From assembly GCA_016183615.1 (NCBI GenBank), contig JACPEG010000024.1, positions 1 to 64,000 of the forward strand: DNA of 64,000 bases, given 5' to 3'. The notes under the pieces were generated by a model. The model was not told the DNA's origin. It made no database searches and worked only from the letters and a program-made list of their open reading frames with translations. This stretch comes from Betaproteobacteria bacterium. Its GTDB lineage: Bacteria > Pseudomonadota > Gammaproteobacteria > Burkholderiales > UBA6910. Below, piece by piece: positions 38,618-46,878 of the stretch (positions within the stretch are counted from its first letter, which is position 1; each line of letters starts with the position of its first letter). The position numbers and the translations under genes were made by a program.

Positions 38618-39928
38618 ATGCCCGTGAGCGATCCCCGGATCGCGGTCATCGGCGGCGGCTACGCCGGCTTTGCGGCGGCCGTGACCCTCGCCGAGCGGGG
38701 CGTTCCCGTGTCCGTGTTCGAGGGCGCCACGACCCTAGGCGGCCGGGCGCGGCGGGTGGAGCACGGGGGGCTAGCCCTCGACAACGGCCTGCACCTGCTC
38801 ATGGGCTGCTACTCGGAAACCCTGCGGCTCATCCGCCTGGTGGGCGGGAAACAGCATGAAGAACGCGCCCTGGTGCGCCTGCCGCTGGAACTACGGATCG
38901 GCGGTGCATTTCGATTTCGCACCTGGAAACTGCCCTCGCCCCTGCACCTGATGCTGGGATTGTTGACGGCCCGGGGGCTGGGCCGCGGTGACATCCTCGC
39001 CGCGATGCGATTCATGCTGGAGGCGCGGGGCAGCGGCTTTCGCCTGCGCCAGGACATGACGGTGACGGATCTTCTCGACCGCCGCCGGCAGCCGGAGAAT
39101 GCCCGGCGCTACCTGTGGGAAGCCATCTGCACCGCCGCCCTCAACACGCCGCCCGGGGAGGCCTCGGCCCAGGTTTTCCTGAACGTGCTGCGGGACAGCC
39201 TGAACGGCACCGCCACGGATTGCGATCTGCTGTTCGCCCGCGTGGACCTGAGCGCGCTGCTTCCCGAGCCGGCCACCGATTTCATAGATAAAAATGGCGG
39301 CGAGGTGATCACCGGAGCCCGGGTCACCCGCATCGAGCGTATCGCCACCGGATTCCGGATTCACTCGACCCGGAGCACGGATGAATTCACCCACGTGATT
39401 TGCGCCTGCGATCCCGCCCGGGCCGGGCATCTGCTCGAAGAGCACAGCGAACTGCGGCGCATCGCCGACGCCCTGTCCCATTACCGCTTCGAGCCGATTC
39501 ACTCCATTTACCTGCAATACCCGGAACAGGTTCGGCTGCCTGCCCCCATGTTCGGGCTGGGTGACCCGCTCAAACAGTGGGCCTTCGACCGGGAGGCGCT
39601 TTGCAACCAGAAGGGACTGATCGGGGTCGTCATCAGCGCCAGCGGCCCCCACGAGACCATGGACAGGAACGAGCTGGCGCGCACGGCGCATCGGGAACTC
39701 GTTCGCTGCCTGGGCCCGCTTCCCGATCCGCGCTGGCACCTGGTGATCGCCGAGAAGCGCGCCACCTTCGCCTGTTCCCCCAACCTGCCGCGCCCCGACC
39801 AGGCGACCGCGGTCCCGGGTCTTTTCCTGGCCGGCGATTACACCGCGGGCGACTACCCGGCCACCCTCGAAGGCGCGGTGCGAAGCGGGATACAATGCGC
39901 CCGCCACATTCTCGAATCGAAACGCTGA
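38618..39928 (+). CDS. hpnE: Hydroxysqualene dehydroxylase HpnE
   Basis: A 436-residue FAD-dependent amine-oxidase-type flavoprotein that reduces hydroxysqualene to squalene. The dinucleotide motif AVIGGGYAGFAAAVTLAERG is at residues 8-27, followed by GGRARRVEHGGLALDNGLHLLMG. The C-terminal FLAGDYTAGDYPATLEGAVRSG is the FAD-binding end. Last of hpnCDE. No cyclase (shc) is within the window, so I cannot say whether squalene goes to hopanoids here. Confidence 0.94.
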   Translation: MPVSDPRIAVIGGGYAGFAAAVTLAERGVPVSVFEGATTLGGRARRVEHGGLALDNGLHLLMGCYSETLRLIRLVGGKQHEERALVRLPLELRIGGAFRFRTWKLPSPLHLMLGLLTARGLGRGDILAAMRFMLEARGSGFRLRQDMTVTDLLDRRRQPENARRYLWEAICTAALNTPPGEASAQVFLNVLRDSLNGTATDCDLLFARVDLSALLPEPATDFIDKNGGEVITGARVTRIERIATGFRIHSTRSTDEFTHVICACDPARAGHLLEEHSELRRIADALSHYRFEPIHSIYLQYPEQVRLPAPMFGLGDPLKQWAFDREALCNQKGLIGVVISASGPHETMDRNELARTAHRELVRCLGPLPDPRWHLVIAEKRATFACSPNLPRPDQATAVPGLFLAGDYTAGDYPATLEGAVRSGIQCARHILESKR

Positions 39929-40013
39929 ACCGCAAAGGACGCGAAGAACGCAAAGTCCATGAACGGCTTCCCCTGGTTTTCCTTGGCGCTCTTGGCGTCC
40001 TTGGCGGTTAAGG
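39928..40013. repeat. ACCGCAAAGGACGCGAAG / CTTGGCGTCCTTGGCGGTT inverted arms
   Basis: The left arm starts at 39928 right at the hpnE stop, and the right arm ends at 40012. The words are CGCAAAGGAC and, inverted, GTCCTTGGCG. Same type as 7132-7227. It fills the hpnE-SDR gap. Confidence 0.82.
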
Positions 40014-40023
40014 AAACTTCCCA

Positions 40024-40773
40024 ATGAAAAACTACAAGGCAGCGCCCGACCTGCTGAAGGGCCGTGTGGTGCTGGTCACCGGCGCAGGACAAGGCATCGG
40101 GCGCATTGCCGCCCTCACCTACGCCGCCCACGGCGCCACCGTCGTGCTCCACGGCCGCAAGGTGAAAAAGCTGGAGAAGGTCTACGACGAAATCGAGGTG
40201 GCGAAGGGACCGCAGCCTGCCATCATTCCGCTCGACCTGGAAAAGGCCGAAGAGAAGGATTTCGAGGGGCTGGCGGGAGCCGTCGAGACCCAGCTCGGGC
40301 GCCTCGACGGCATCCTGCACAACGCCGCCTTCGGCTACACGCCCTCGCCCCTGGAGTCCCAGACCCTGGAACAGTGGCTGGCGTGGACGCGGGTGGATCT
40401 CCTCGCCCCCTTCGCGCTGACCCGCGCCTGCCTGCCGCTGCTCAAGAAGTCCCCCGATGCCTCGGTGCTCATGACTTCGGAGACCCACGGCCACTCTCCC
40501 GCGGCCTACTGGGGCGGGCTGGCGGTGGTGAAAAGCGGAATCGAAACCCTGGTGAAGGTCGCGAGCCAGGAATGGGAAATGTACGGCAACCTGCGGATGA
40601 ACGCGGTCATTCCCGGCCCGGTGCAATCCCCCCAGCGCACCCGCACTCATCCGGGCGAGGCAAAATCGAATCTGCCCCGGCCCGAGGACCTGATGCCGGT
40701 GTATCTCTACCTCATGGGGCCGGACAGCAAGGGCGTGAGCGGCCAGATCATCGACTGCCAATCGGCCGCGTAG
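40024..40773 (+). CDS. SDR-family protein (YciK-like) lacking the catalytic Tyr and Ser
   Basis: A 249-residue short-chain dehydrogenase fold. The cofactor motif TGAGQGIGR (19-27) and HNAAFGY are normal. The active site is not: the YxxxK motif reads LAVVK (Leu166, Lys170), and the catalytic Ser position is Glu153 in MTSETHGH. Aligned by eye to E. coli YciK (TSSSVG...WGAYAVSK, from memory), the stretch has the same length, so this is substitution and not a shift. It probably binds NAD(P) but cannot act as a normal dehydrogenase. It follows hpnE by 95 repeat-filled bases. Confidence 0.87.
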   Translation: MKNYKAAPDLLKGRVVLVTGAGQGIGRIAALTYAAHGATVVLHGRKVKKLEKVYDEIEVAKGPQPAIIPLDLEKAEEKDFEGLAGAVETQLGRLDGILHNAAFGYTPSPLESQTLEQWLAWTRVDLLAPFALTRACLPLLKKSPDASVLMTSETHGHSPAAYWGGLAVVKSGIETLVKVASQEWEMYGNLRMNAVIPGPVQSPQRTRTHPGEAKSNLPRPEDLMPVYLYLMGPDSKGVSGQIIDCQSAA

Positions 40774-40775
40774 CC

Positions 40776-40892
40776 GCGTAGGGCGGAACCACGGAGTGGG
40801 TTCCGCCGGTGGTCCGTTGGTGCAACCCGCTTCGCGGTTGCACCCTACAGGAGATGGCGAGACCTTCCGTAGGGCGGAAGGTTTCACCCCAG
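40776..40892. repeat. GTAGGGCGGAACC and GGTTGCACCCTAC hairpins
   Basis: CGTAGGGCGGAACCACGGAG, with the inverted GGTTCCGCC shortly after, begins at 40777. A second hairpin GGTGCAACCCGCTTCGCGGT ends in GCACCCTAC, and a third GTAGGGCGGAAGG lies at 40870. All carry GTAGG or CCTAC ends. They occupy the gap between the convergent SDR and thioesterase genes. Confidence 0.82.
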
Positions 40893-41288
40893 GTGCTTCC
40901 GCACCCAGTCGGGAATCGGGCAGGACTTGCCCAGGCTGTGATCCACCCACACCACCTTGGCCGCGCCTTCGGCGTAGAGCGTGTCGTCGCCTTCCACGCG
41001 AATCTCGTAGTAGGACATGACGCTGCTCTTCCCCGGCGCGCCGCCGTGCATCTTCACTTCCAGCACGCCGGGATAGACCAGCTGCTTGAGGAAGGTGCAG
41101 CTCGCGTTGATGATGACCGGCCCTTCGGTGGGGGCGTTCATGTCGATGCCGATGGCCTCCAGCCAGCCGATCCGCGCCTGCTCCATGTAGCGGAAATACA
41201 CCGTGTTGTTGACGTGGCCGAAGGCATCCATGTCGCCCCAGCGCAGGGGGATTCTCTCGACGTGCAGCAGTTTCCGGGTGTCGTGCAT
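40884..41288 (-). CDS. Hot-dog acyl-CoA thioesterase (4-hydroxybenzoyl-CoA thioesterase type)
   Basis: A 134-residue single hot-dog domain. The motif RWGDMDAFGHVNNTVYFRYMEQARIGWL has the catalytic Asp and the HVNN turn of the YbgC/4HBT group. It hydrolyses an unknown acyl-CoA. The ATG at 41288 is used because the homologous start is just before it; the frame stays open to 41375. Divergent from the ETF-QO gene. Confidence 0.9.
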   Translation of the reverse strand: MHDTRKLLHVERIPLRWGDMDAFGHVNNTVYFRYMEQARIGWLEAIGIDMNAPTEGPVIINASCTFLKQLVYPGVLEVKMHGGAPGKSSVMSYYEIRVEGDDTLYAEGAAKVVWVDHSLGKSCPIPDWVRKHLG

Positions 41289-41333
41289 CTGTTTATTCGC
41301 AAGGTCTGATTCAGTTGAGGGGGCGGGACGCAT

Positions 41334-41339
41334 TATAAT
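41334..41339 (+). promoter_or_regulatory. Probable -10 box of the ETF-QO gene
   Basis: A perfect TATAAT lies 61 bases before the ATG. The -35 is weak (TTCAGT at 41310 with an 18-base spacer). It falls within the short divergent gap to the thioesterase gene. Confidence 0.5.
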
Positions 41340-41399
41340 CCGGCTTTCCGCCCCGCGCCCGGGCCACGGGCGCACCGCGCGTCTTCAAAGGGAGAGAGC

Positions 41400-43049
41400 A
41401 TGACGCAACGGGAATCCATGCAGTACGACGTGGTGATCGTCGGGGCCGGCCCCGCGGGGCTCGCCGCCGCCATCCGCCTGAAGCAGCTCGGCCAGGAGCA
41501 CAACTCCGAAGTCTCCGTCTGCGTCCTGGAAAAGGGCTCCGAAGTGGGCGCCCATATTCTCTCGGGCGCGGTGATGGACCCGCGGGCGCTCAACGAGCTC
41601 ATCCCCGACTGGAAGGAAAGGAACGCGCCCCTCAACGCCCCGGTCACGGGAGACAAATTCCTGTTCCTGAGCGAGGGCGGCGCGTTCCAGGTTCCTCATT
41701 TCCTGCTGCCCTCCTGTTTCAGGAACGAGGGCAACTACGTGGTGAGCCTGGGCAACGTCTGCCGCTGGCTCGCGCAGCAGGCCGAGGCCCTGGGCGTGGA
41801 AATCTTTCCCGGCTTCGCGGCCGCCGAAGTGCTCTACAGCGAGTCCGGAAATGTCATGGGAGTCGCCACCGGCGACATGGGCATCGGCAAGGATGGCCAG
41901 CCCACCGCGAACCACCAGCCCGGCATGGAGCTGCACGGCAAGTACACCTTCTTCGCCGAGGGCTGCCGCGGCCATCTGGGCAAGCAGCTCCAGGAGAAAT
42001 TCAGGCTGCGGGAAGGCCGCGATCCCCAGGTCTACGGCATCGGGCTCAAGGAGCTGTGGGAAGTGAAGCCCGAGAAGCACAGCAAGGGCCTCGTCATCCA
42101 CACCGCGGGCTGGCCGCTGGACGCCCACACCTACGGCGGCTCGTTTGTCTACCACATGGAGGACAACCTGGTCTCCATCGGCCTGGTGGTGGGCCTGTCC
42201 TATTCAAATCCCTACCTCTCGCCCTTCGAGGAATTCCAGCGCTTCAAGACCCATCCCGCGATCCGCGCTTTCCTGGAGGGCGGCAAACGCGTCGCCTACG
42301 GCGCGCGGGCGATCACCGCGGGCGGACTCCAGTCCCTGCCCAAGCTCACCTTCCCCGGCGGCGCGCTGACTGGCGACGACGCGGGGTTCCTGAATGCCGC
42401 CCGCATCAAGGGCAGCCACGCCGCCATCAAGACCGGGATGCTGGCCGCGGAGGCGGCGTTCGCGGCGCTGAAGGCCGGGCGTGCGGCGGACGAGCTGAAG
42501 GAGTTCCCGGAGGCGTTCGGCAACAGCTGGCTGTTCGACGAGCTGTACCGGGCGCGCAACTTCAAGCCCTGGATGGCGAAGGGCCTGTACCTGGGCGCCA
42601 TGATGTTCGGCATGGACCAGATCCTGTTCCGCGGCCGCGCCCCCTGGACCCTGCACCATCCCTACGCCGACCACGAGACGCTGAGGAAAAAGGCGGAAGC
42701 GACGCCGATTGCCTACCCGAAACCCGATGGCGTCTTCTCTTTCGACCGGCTGTCCTCGGTGTTTCCCTCCAACACCAACCACGAGGAAAACCAGCCCTGC
42801 CACCTGACGCTCAAGGACGCGGCGGTCCCCATCAGGGTGAACCTGGAGATCTTCGACGCCCCCGAGCAGCGCTATTGCCCGGCGGGCGTGTACGAGATCG
42901 TGCGGGAGGCGGACGGCTCAAACCCGCGGCTCCAGATCAATGCCCAGAACTGCGTCCACTGCAAGACCTGCGACATCAAGGACCCGACTCAGAACATCGT
43001 TTGGGTCGTGCCCGAGGGCGGCGGCGGGCCGAATTATCCGAATATGTAG
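41400..43049 (+). CDS. Electron transfer flavoprotein-ubiquinone oxidoreductase
   Basis: A 549-residue FAD and 4Fe-4S membrane-associated enzyme that passes electrons from ETF (reduced by acyl-CoA dehydrogenases) to the quinone pool. The FAD motif is VVIVGAGPAGLAAAIRLKQLG near residue 10. The cluster ligands Cys518, Cys521 and Cys524 are in NCVHCKTCDIKDPTQNI, with an earlier Cys in RYCPAG. The full length matches the family. GGAGAGAG lies before the ATG. It supports the beta-oxidation genes at 55-64 kb, although ETF itself is not in the window. Confidence 0.97.
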   Translation: MTQRESMQYDVVIVGAGPAGLAAAIRLKQLGQEHNSEVSVCVLEKGSEVGAHILSGAVMDPRALNELIPDWKERNAPLNAPVTGDKFLFLSEGGAFQVPHFLLPSCFRNEGNYVVSLGNVCRWLAQQAEALGVEIFPGFAAAEVLYSESGNVMGVATGDMGIGKDGQPTANHQPGMELHGKYTFFAEGCRGHLGKQLQEKFRLREGRDPQVYGIGLKELWEVKPEKHSKGLVIHTAGWPLDAHTYGGSFVYHMEDNLVSIGLVVGLSYSNPYLSPFEEFQRFKTHPAIRAFLEGGKRVAYGARAITAGGLQSLPKLTFPGGALTGDDAGFLNAARIKGSHAAIKTGMLAAEAAFAALKAGRAADELKEFPEAFGNSWLFDELYRARNFKPWMAKGLYLGAMMFGMDQILFRGRAPWTLHHPYADHETLRKKAEATPIAYPKPDGVFSFDRLSSVFPSNTNHEENQPCHLTLKDAAVPIRVNLEIFDAPEQRYCPAGVYEIVREADGSNPRLQINAQNCVHCKTCDIKDPTQNIVWVVPEGGGGPNYPNM

Positions 43050-43227
43050 GACCGCGGTATTAGGCACCCTTATCGGCGTATCAATTAGCACCGCAACATC
43101 AACCTCCCTTATTCCAACATCAAAACTTCGATTTTGACCTCCTGACGATTTTTATTCACATTGGATGGCGGGCGAAGGGAGGGCGCCATCGCCCGAACCG
43201 GAACAACAATCCATCGCAGGAGGATCC

Positions 43228-43821
43228 ATGGCTCGAGATTACGCAGCGCTGCCGTCGCGGCCGATTCGGCCGAGGACCACGTTTCACCGTCCCACCCAGG
43301 AGCTTCCCCCTTACGTCGCGCCGGACGACCCGGCGCTCTCCGTCATGACCGATTTCACCCAGGTCACCGCGCTCACCATCGATCCCGACGTGTCGATCGA
43401 CGCGGCGTGCCGCGTGATGAAGCGCCGCAACGTGCATCTGCTGGTGGTGGTGGACGTGGAGAACAGCGTCATCGGCCTCATCACCTCGACCGACACCCAG
43501 GGCGAGAAGCCGATGCAGTGCATCCAGGCCCGGGGCGGAACCCGCAGCGACGTGCTGGTGAAGGACATCATGACGCCCCACGAGCGGCTGGAAGTGATCG
43601 CCATAGAGGACGTGCGGCAGGCCAGGGTAGGTCACGTGGTGGCGACGCTGAAGAAGACCGGGCGCCAGCACGCCGCCGTGGTGGACGTGGACGAGAAGGG
43701 AAACCAGGTCCTGCGCGGATTGTTCTCGGCCTCCCAGCTATCGCGCCAGCTTAGGGAGCCGGTGCATCCGACGCCGGTGGCTAATACGTTTGCCGAGATC
43801 GAGGCGGCGCTGATTCAGTAG
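43228..43821 (+). CDS. CBS-domain protein
   Basis: A 197-residue protein with a CBS pair (about residues 40-175: SVMTDFTQVTALTIDPDVSIDAACRVMKRRNVHLLVV ... DIMTPHERLEVIAIEDVRQARVGHVV). CBS pairs usually bind adenine nucleotides and regulate a partner; no partner is fused here, so the role is unknown. The ATG at 43228 has AGGAGG 4 bases before it; a frame to 43165 is open but lacks an RBS. The stop TAG lies within the GTAGG head of a REP. The 178-base gap before it is AT-richer and probably holds its promoter (TTGACC at 43134, -10 unclear). Confidence 0.88.
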   Translation: MARDYAALPSRPIRPRTTFHRPTQELPPYVAPDDPALSVMTDFTQVTALTIDPDVSIDAACRVMKRRNVHLLVVVDVENSVIGLITSTDTQGEKPMQCIQARGGTRSDVLVKDIMTPHERLEVIAIEDVRQARVGHVVATLKKTGRQHAAVVDVDEKGNQVLRGLFSASQLSRQLREPVHPTPVANTFAEIEAALIQ

Positions 43822-43906
43822 GTTGGGCTTCGCTCGCGAAGCCCAACAGGAGCATTCCCGTTGTTCGCGGTTTTTTGTTGGGCATCAATGCCCAACCTAC
43901 GGGGCT
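43818..43906. repeat. Two REP elements after the CBS gene
   Basis: GTAGGTTGGGCTTCGCTCGC starts at 43818, its TAG being the stop of the CBS gene. An inverted TGGGCATCAATGCCCAACC element ends at 43905. They lie between two convergent genes. Confidence 0.9.
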
Positions 43907-43927
43907 ACGCGACGATGCCGCCCGGGC

Positions 43928-45088
43928 TCAGAACCGGCTCCACAGCCAATATCGCTCGTAGGCCACCTTGCCCCAGTGCAGCAGCCGGCTCGGCGGTTTG
44001 AGATTGATCTGCGGTCCCGCGTCGGCGTAGAAATTTCCGGCGCCGAATCCGGCGCGCCCGTCGCCGGACTCGAGGAAGCATTCGCCGTCGCCCGTGAAAA
44101 CCTGCGGCGCTCCGCGGCCGGTGACGGCGCGGGCGATATTTGCCGCCACCACCTCCGCCTCGCCGTGGGCCAGCACGCCCGCCTTGGGCAGCGGTTTGCC
44201 GATGGCGGTGAGCATGATCCCGGCGACATCGCCGATGGCATACACACCGGGATACTTGGTTTCCAGCGTGCCGCGGTCCACCGGCACCCAACCGCTCTCC
44301 CCGCACAGCCCGGAGTCCCGCACCGCCTGGGGCGCCACGTGGGGCGGGATGTAGGCGAGCAGATCGAAATCCGCGCTGGCGCCGTTGGCGAAGCTGATGC
44401 GGCGCGCGGCCGGATCCACCGACGTGACCGCGTGGTTCGGGTGATAGCCGATGCCCTTGGCCTCGATCATCTGGCGCAGGGCGGCGGAGACGGCGGGGCC
44501 GGCAACCGGCATCGGACCCGGCTCGGCGGTGTAGAGATCCACCTTCACCGCAGCGCCGAGGCCGCGCCGGCGGCAGTCGTAATCCAGCAGCATCGCCGCC
44601 TCGTTGGGCGCGCCGGGGCACTTGAAGGGCATGGCGCTCACCAGCACGACGATGCGCCCCTTGTTCAGTTTGAGCCGGGCCTCACGTAGGCTCTCGGCCC
44701 CCGCCAGAGTGTAGAAGTTGTGTCCGGCTTCCGCCAGTCCCGGCACCTTTTCGGGCGCCAAGTCGGCGCCCAGGGCGATCACCAGGAAATCTCCCTTCAG
44801 CTCCCGGCCGTTCACCCGCGCCGAGCGCGCGGCCGGGTCGATGGCCTCCACGGTCCCCCGCACCACCTCGATGCCGCGATTCGCCAGGGCCGAGATGGGA
44901 CGGGAAATCGCCTGTGCCTCGCGGTCTCCCGTCATCAGCCAGAGCAGGGACGGTGCGAAAATATGGGTGGAATCCTTCTCGACCACCACCACCCGGTGCT
45001 CCGAAGGAAGGGTCTTGCGCAGGCGCTCGGCCAGCACGACGCCGCCGATGCCGGCGCCCAGTATGACTACCGTTTTGCCTTGTGCCAC
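43928..45088 (-). CDS. FAD-dependent oxidoreductase, sulfide:quinone oxidoreductase-like
   Basis: A 386-residue two-dinucleotide-domain flavoprotein. FAD motif VVILGAGIGGVVLAERLRK at the start; later GVYAIGDVAGIMLTAIGKPLPKAG, the second FAD contact of the SQR/NDH-2 group; the C-terminus GKVAYERYWLWSRF is membrane-binding-like. Cys are present at FKCPGAPNE, DYDCRRR, SGLCGES and GECFLE, but the full three-Cys set of classical SQR cannot be confirmed by eye. Last gene of a seven-gene operon with sulfur-handling proteins, so oxidation of a sulfur species with quinone as acceptor is my inference. Confidence 0.82.
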   Translation of the reverse strand: MAQGKTVVILGAGIGGVVLAERLRKTLPSEHRVVVVEKDSTHIFAPSLLWLMTGDREAQAISRPISALANRGIEVVRGTVEAIDPAARSARVNGRELKGDFLVIALGADLAPEKVPGLAEAGHNFYTLAGAESLREARLKLNKGRIVVLVSAMPFKCPGAPNEAAMLLDYDCRRRGLGAAVKVDLYTAEPGPMPVAGPAVSAALRQMIEAKGIGYHPNHAVTSVDPAARRISFANGASADFDLLAYIPPHVAPQAVRDSGLCGESGWVPVDRGTLETKYPGVYAIGDVAGIMLTAIGKPLPKAGVLAHGEAEVVAANIARAVTGRGAPQVFTGDGECFLESGDGRAGFGAGNFYADAGPQINLKPPSRLLHWGKVAYERYWLWSRF

Positions 45089-45114
45089 GGAATGTTCTCC
45101 CTGTCTGATTGATC

Positions 45115-45342
45115 CTATAACCCGATCTTGGTGGCCAAGACGCCGCGCTCGCCCACATGTTCGAGGATTTTCGCCGAGCTGATCGCCTCAGGGTCATGGG
45201 CGATGACCAGCAGATGAGGATGCTCCGCATTGAAATGCGCCGAGAGAACGCCCTTCAAGCCGCCCACGTCCGCCTCGAGCTTTCTTCGTTCACCGACGGA
45301 CAGGTCCGGATGTACGTGAATCAGGAAATCGACGATGTTCAT
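45115..45342 (-). CDS. 75-residue protein, ferredoxin-like (HMA-type) fold without metal Cys
   Basis: MNIVDFLIHVHPDLSVGERRKLEADVGGLKGVLSA... suggests beta-alpha-beta-beta-alpha-beta, as in heavy-metal-associated domains. However, there is no CxxC and not one Cys; instead there are four His (HVHP, HFNAEHPH). GGAGG lies 5 bases before the ATG. It sits between the MFS and SQR-like genes with 26-31 base gaps, so it is co-transcribed. Function unknown; it may be a small partner of the flavoprotein. Confidence 0.75.
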   Translation of the reverse strand: MNIVDFLIHVHPDLSVGERRKLEADVGGLKGVLSAHFNAEHPHLLVIAHDPEAISSAKILEHVGERGVLATKIGL

Positions 45343-45373
45343 ATTGGCCTCCTGCCTCGCAATATCGGCGGCC

Positions 45374-46156
45374 CTACGAATCCGCCGTGGCCGGATTCAA
45401 CCCGGGATGCGTCTCTTCCCCCAGCCACCACAGGATCGCACCCGATAGCAGCATTGCCACAAACACGAGCCAGAACCCCGCTTCGATCGCACCGCTTGCT
45501 TTGGCTACCAGCCCCACCGCCAGCGCGCCGATGCCATAGCCCAGATCGCGCCAGAAGCGATAGATGCCGATGGCAAGCGCAATCGCCACCACCCCGAAAA
45601 CAAAGAGCCCCATGCGCGCCCCGTAGGCCTTGGCCATATGGCCGGTGACCACTCCCGCAACCGCTACCCCCAGGTAACCGAAGAATTCATTCAACCCGAT
45701 GGTGAGGCCCCGTTGATCGGACCGAGTGATATCAAGCTTGGCGGTCTGGGTCATGGACCATGTGAACCCCTGGTTGACTCCCAGCATCACCGTGGCGGCG
45801 ATAATCCAGTTCCAACTCGGTGCATAGAGAATCATGAAGGGGATCGGAACCGCAGATAACCATCCGATCAGCAAGACCTGTTTGCGGCCGATGCGCTCCG
45901 AGAGCCGGCCAGCCAGGAAGTTAAGCACCCCTTTTACGAAGCCGAAGGCCACGACAAAAGCCATGAGCAGGAGGAACGATCCCCTGGGTACGCCGAATTC
46001 GGATTCCGCGAGGGCCGGGATCACGTTGCGCATCATGCCAATGGTCAGTCCCACCAGCAGCACCTGGATGAGCTGGTGCACGAACTGGGACAGGTTATGG
46101 CGGATACCGTGGTTGTAGCCGCCGCAAGGTTCATTCAGGAAATTCGGAGTGCTCAT
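45374..46156 (-). CDS. MFS transporter with a large in-frame internal deletion
   Basis: 260 residues, compared with about 400 for the family. Helices 1-6 are recognisable (residues 31-200), with the MFS loop GRLSERIGRKQ after helix 2. After residue about 198 the sequence passes directly to RFWRDLGYGIGALAVGL, which in full-length relatives stands before helix 11 (from memory), then one last helix. That leaves about eight helices; roughly helices 7-10 are missing, with the frame kept. The junction lies near 45553-45571. It may be inactive, or work as a shortened dimer. Middle of the seven-gene operon. Confidence 0.78.
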   Translation of the reverse strand: MSTPNFLNEPCGGYNHGIRHNLSQFVHQLIQVLLVGLTIGMMRNVIPALAESEFGVPRGSFLLLMAFVVAFGFVKGVLNFLAGRLSERIGRKQVLLIGWLSAVPIPFMILYAPSWNWIIAATVMLGVNQGFTWSMTQTAKLDITRSDQRGLTIGLNEFFGYLGVAVAGVVTGHMAKAYGARMGLFVFGVVAIALAIGIYRFWRDLGYGIGALAVGLVAKASGAIEAGFWLVFVAMLLSGAILWWLGEETHPGLNPATADS

Positions 46157-46159
46157 TTC

Positions 46160-46843
46160 TCAACCACGCGCATCTTTTTTCAGAGTGACAAAATGAAGCC
46201 GCACGTCATGGTCCCGGGTGCAGGATTCCAGCTCTGTCATTTCCTCGAATTCGATAATGCTGAACCGCCCCAGAACGTCCCTGAACTCTGAATCCGGGAG
46301 GTAAAGGACTTTATGGCCCGGTCTGAAGGAAAGCTCGTGGGCCATCCCGCTGCCTTGGGCGGAATGGGCCCTGCTCGGATCGAGCGGATTTCGCACACTC
46401 AGGCACGCGAGTCCCCCTGGCTTCAATACACGGTGAATTGCGGTGATACCCTGTTCCAATTTCTCCCGCGAAAGAAGCAGATGCAGCGTGCGGTGTGAAT
46501 ACACCGCGTCGAAGCTGGAATCGCCAAAACCGAGTTCAGCGATATTGTCCAGCACGTACGTCACTCTGCGACTGCGGCCGTTTGCGTGCCATTGGCGAGC
46601 AAGCTCGAGCGCTCCCTCTGCAAAGTCCACCGCGGTAACGTTAAAACCCTCATCGGCCATGTACTTGGCGTCCCGCCCGTAGCCGCACCCCAGGACCAAC
46701 ACCTCCCGCGCGCCCTGGGACCTGAAGCGGGACACGGCCGCCCGGGCACATGGGCTCGGCTCCGCTCCCCAGATGAACCCTTCCAACCGGTATCTTCTGG
46801 ACCAGAAGTCAGCGACTTCCTGAAGGTCATGGTCGATCCGCAT
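46160..46843 (-). CDS. Class I SAM-dependent methyltransferase (TehB/thiopurine-type layout)
   Basis: A 227-residue methyltransferase. Motif I is EVLVLGCGYGRDAKYMADEGFNVTAVDF, then ELGFGDSSFDAVYSHRTLHLL and HRVLKPGGLACLSVRNP. A small-molecule substrate is likely; in this sulfur context a thiol, sulfide or metalloid is possible (inference). The ATG at 46843 is chosen because the upstream frame is a shadow of the DsrE gene. It precedes the MFS gene by 3 bases. Confidence 0.86.
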   Translation of the reverse strand: MRIDHDLQEVADFWSRRYRLEGFIWGAEPSPCARAAVSRFRSQGAREVLVLGCGYGRDAKYMADEGFNVTAVDFAEGALELARQWHANGRSRRVTYVLDNIAELGFGDSSFDAVYSHRTLHLLLSREKLEQGITAIHRVLKPGGLACLSVRNPLDPSRAHSAQGSGMAHELSFRPGHKVLYLPDSEFRDVLGRFSIIEFEEMTELESCTRDHDVRLHFVTLKKDARG

Positions 46844-46878
46844 TGCCGCGCCGCTTCCTTTCGTATTTACGCTGCCCC

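Noticed and set aside
39928-40013. Possible rho-independent terminator after hpnE
   Set aside because: The inverted arms are long and imperfect with no U-run, and the same words recur within an operon at 7.1 kb. Better called a dispersed repeat.
43082-43165. Riboswitch or small RNA in the gap before the CBS gene
   Set aside because: The stretch is AT-richer than its surroundings, but I see no known aptamer core or terminator.
43928-45088. Calling the flavoprotein a proven sulfide:quinone oxidoreductase
   Set aside because: The full catalytic Cys set cannot be placed by eye, so it is reported only as SQR-like.
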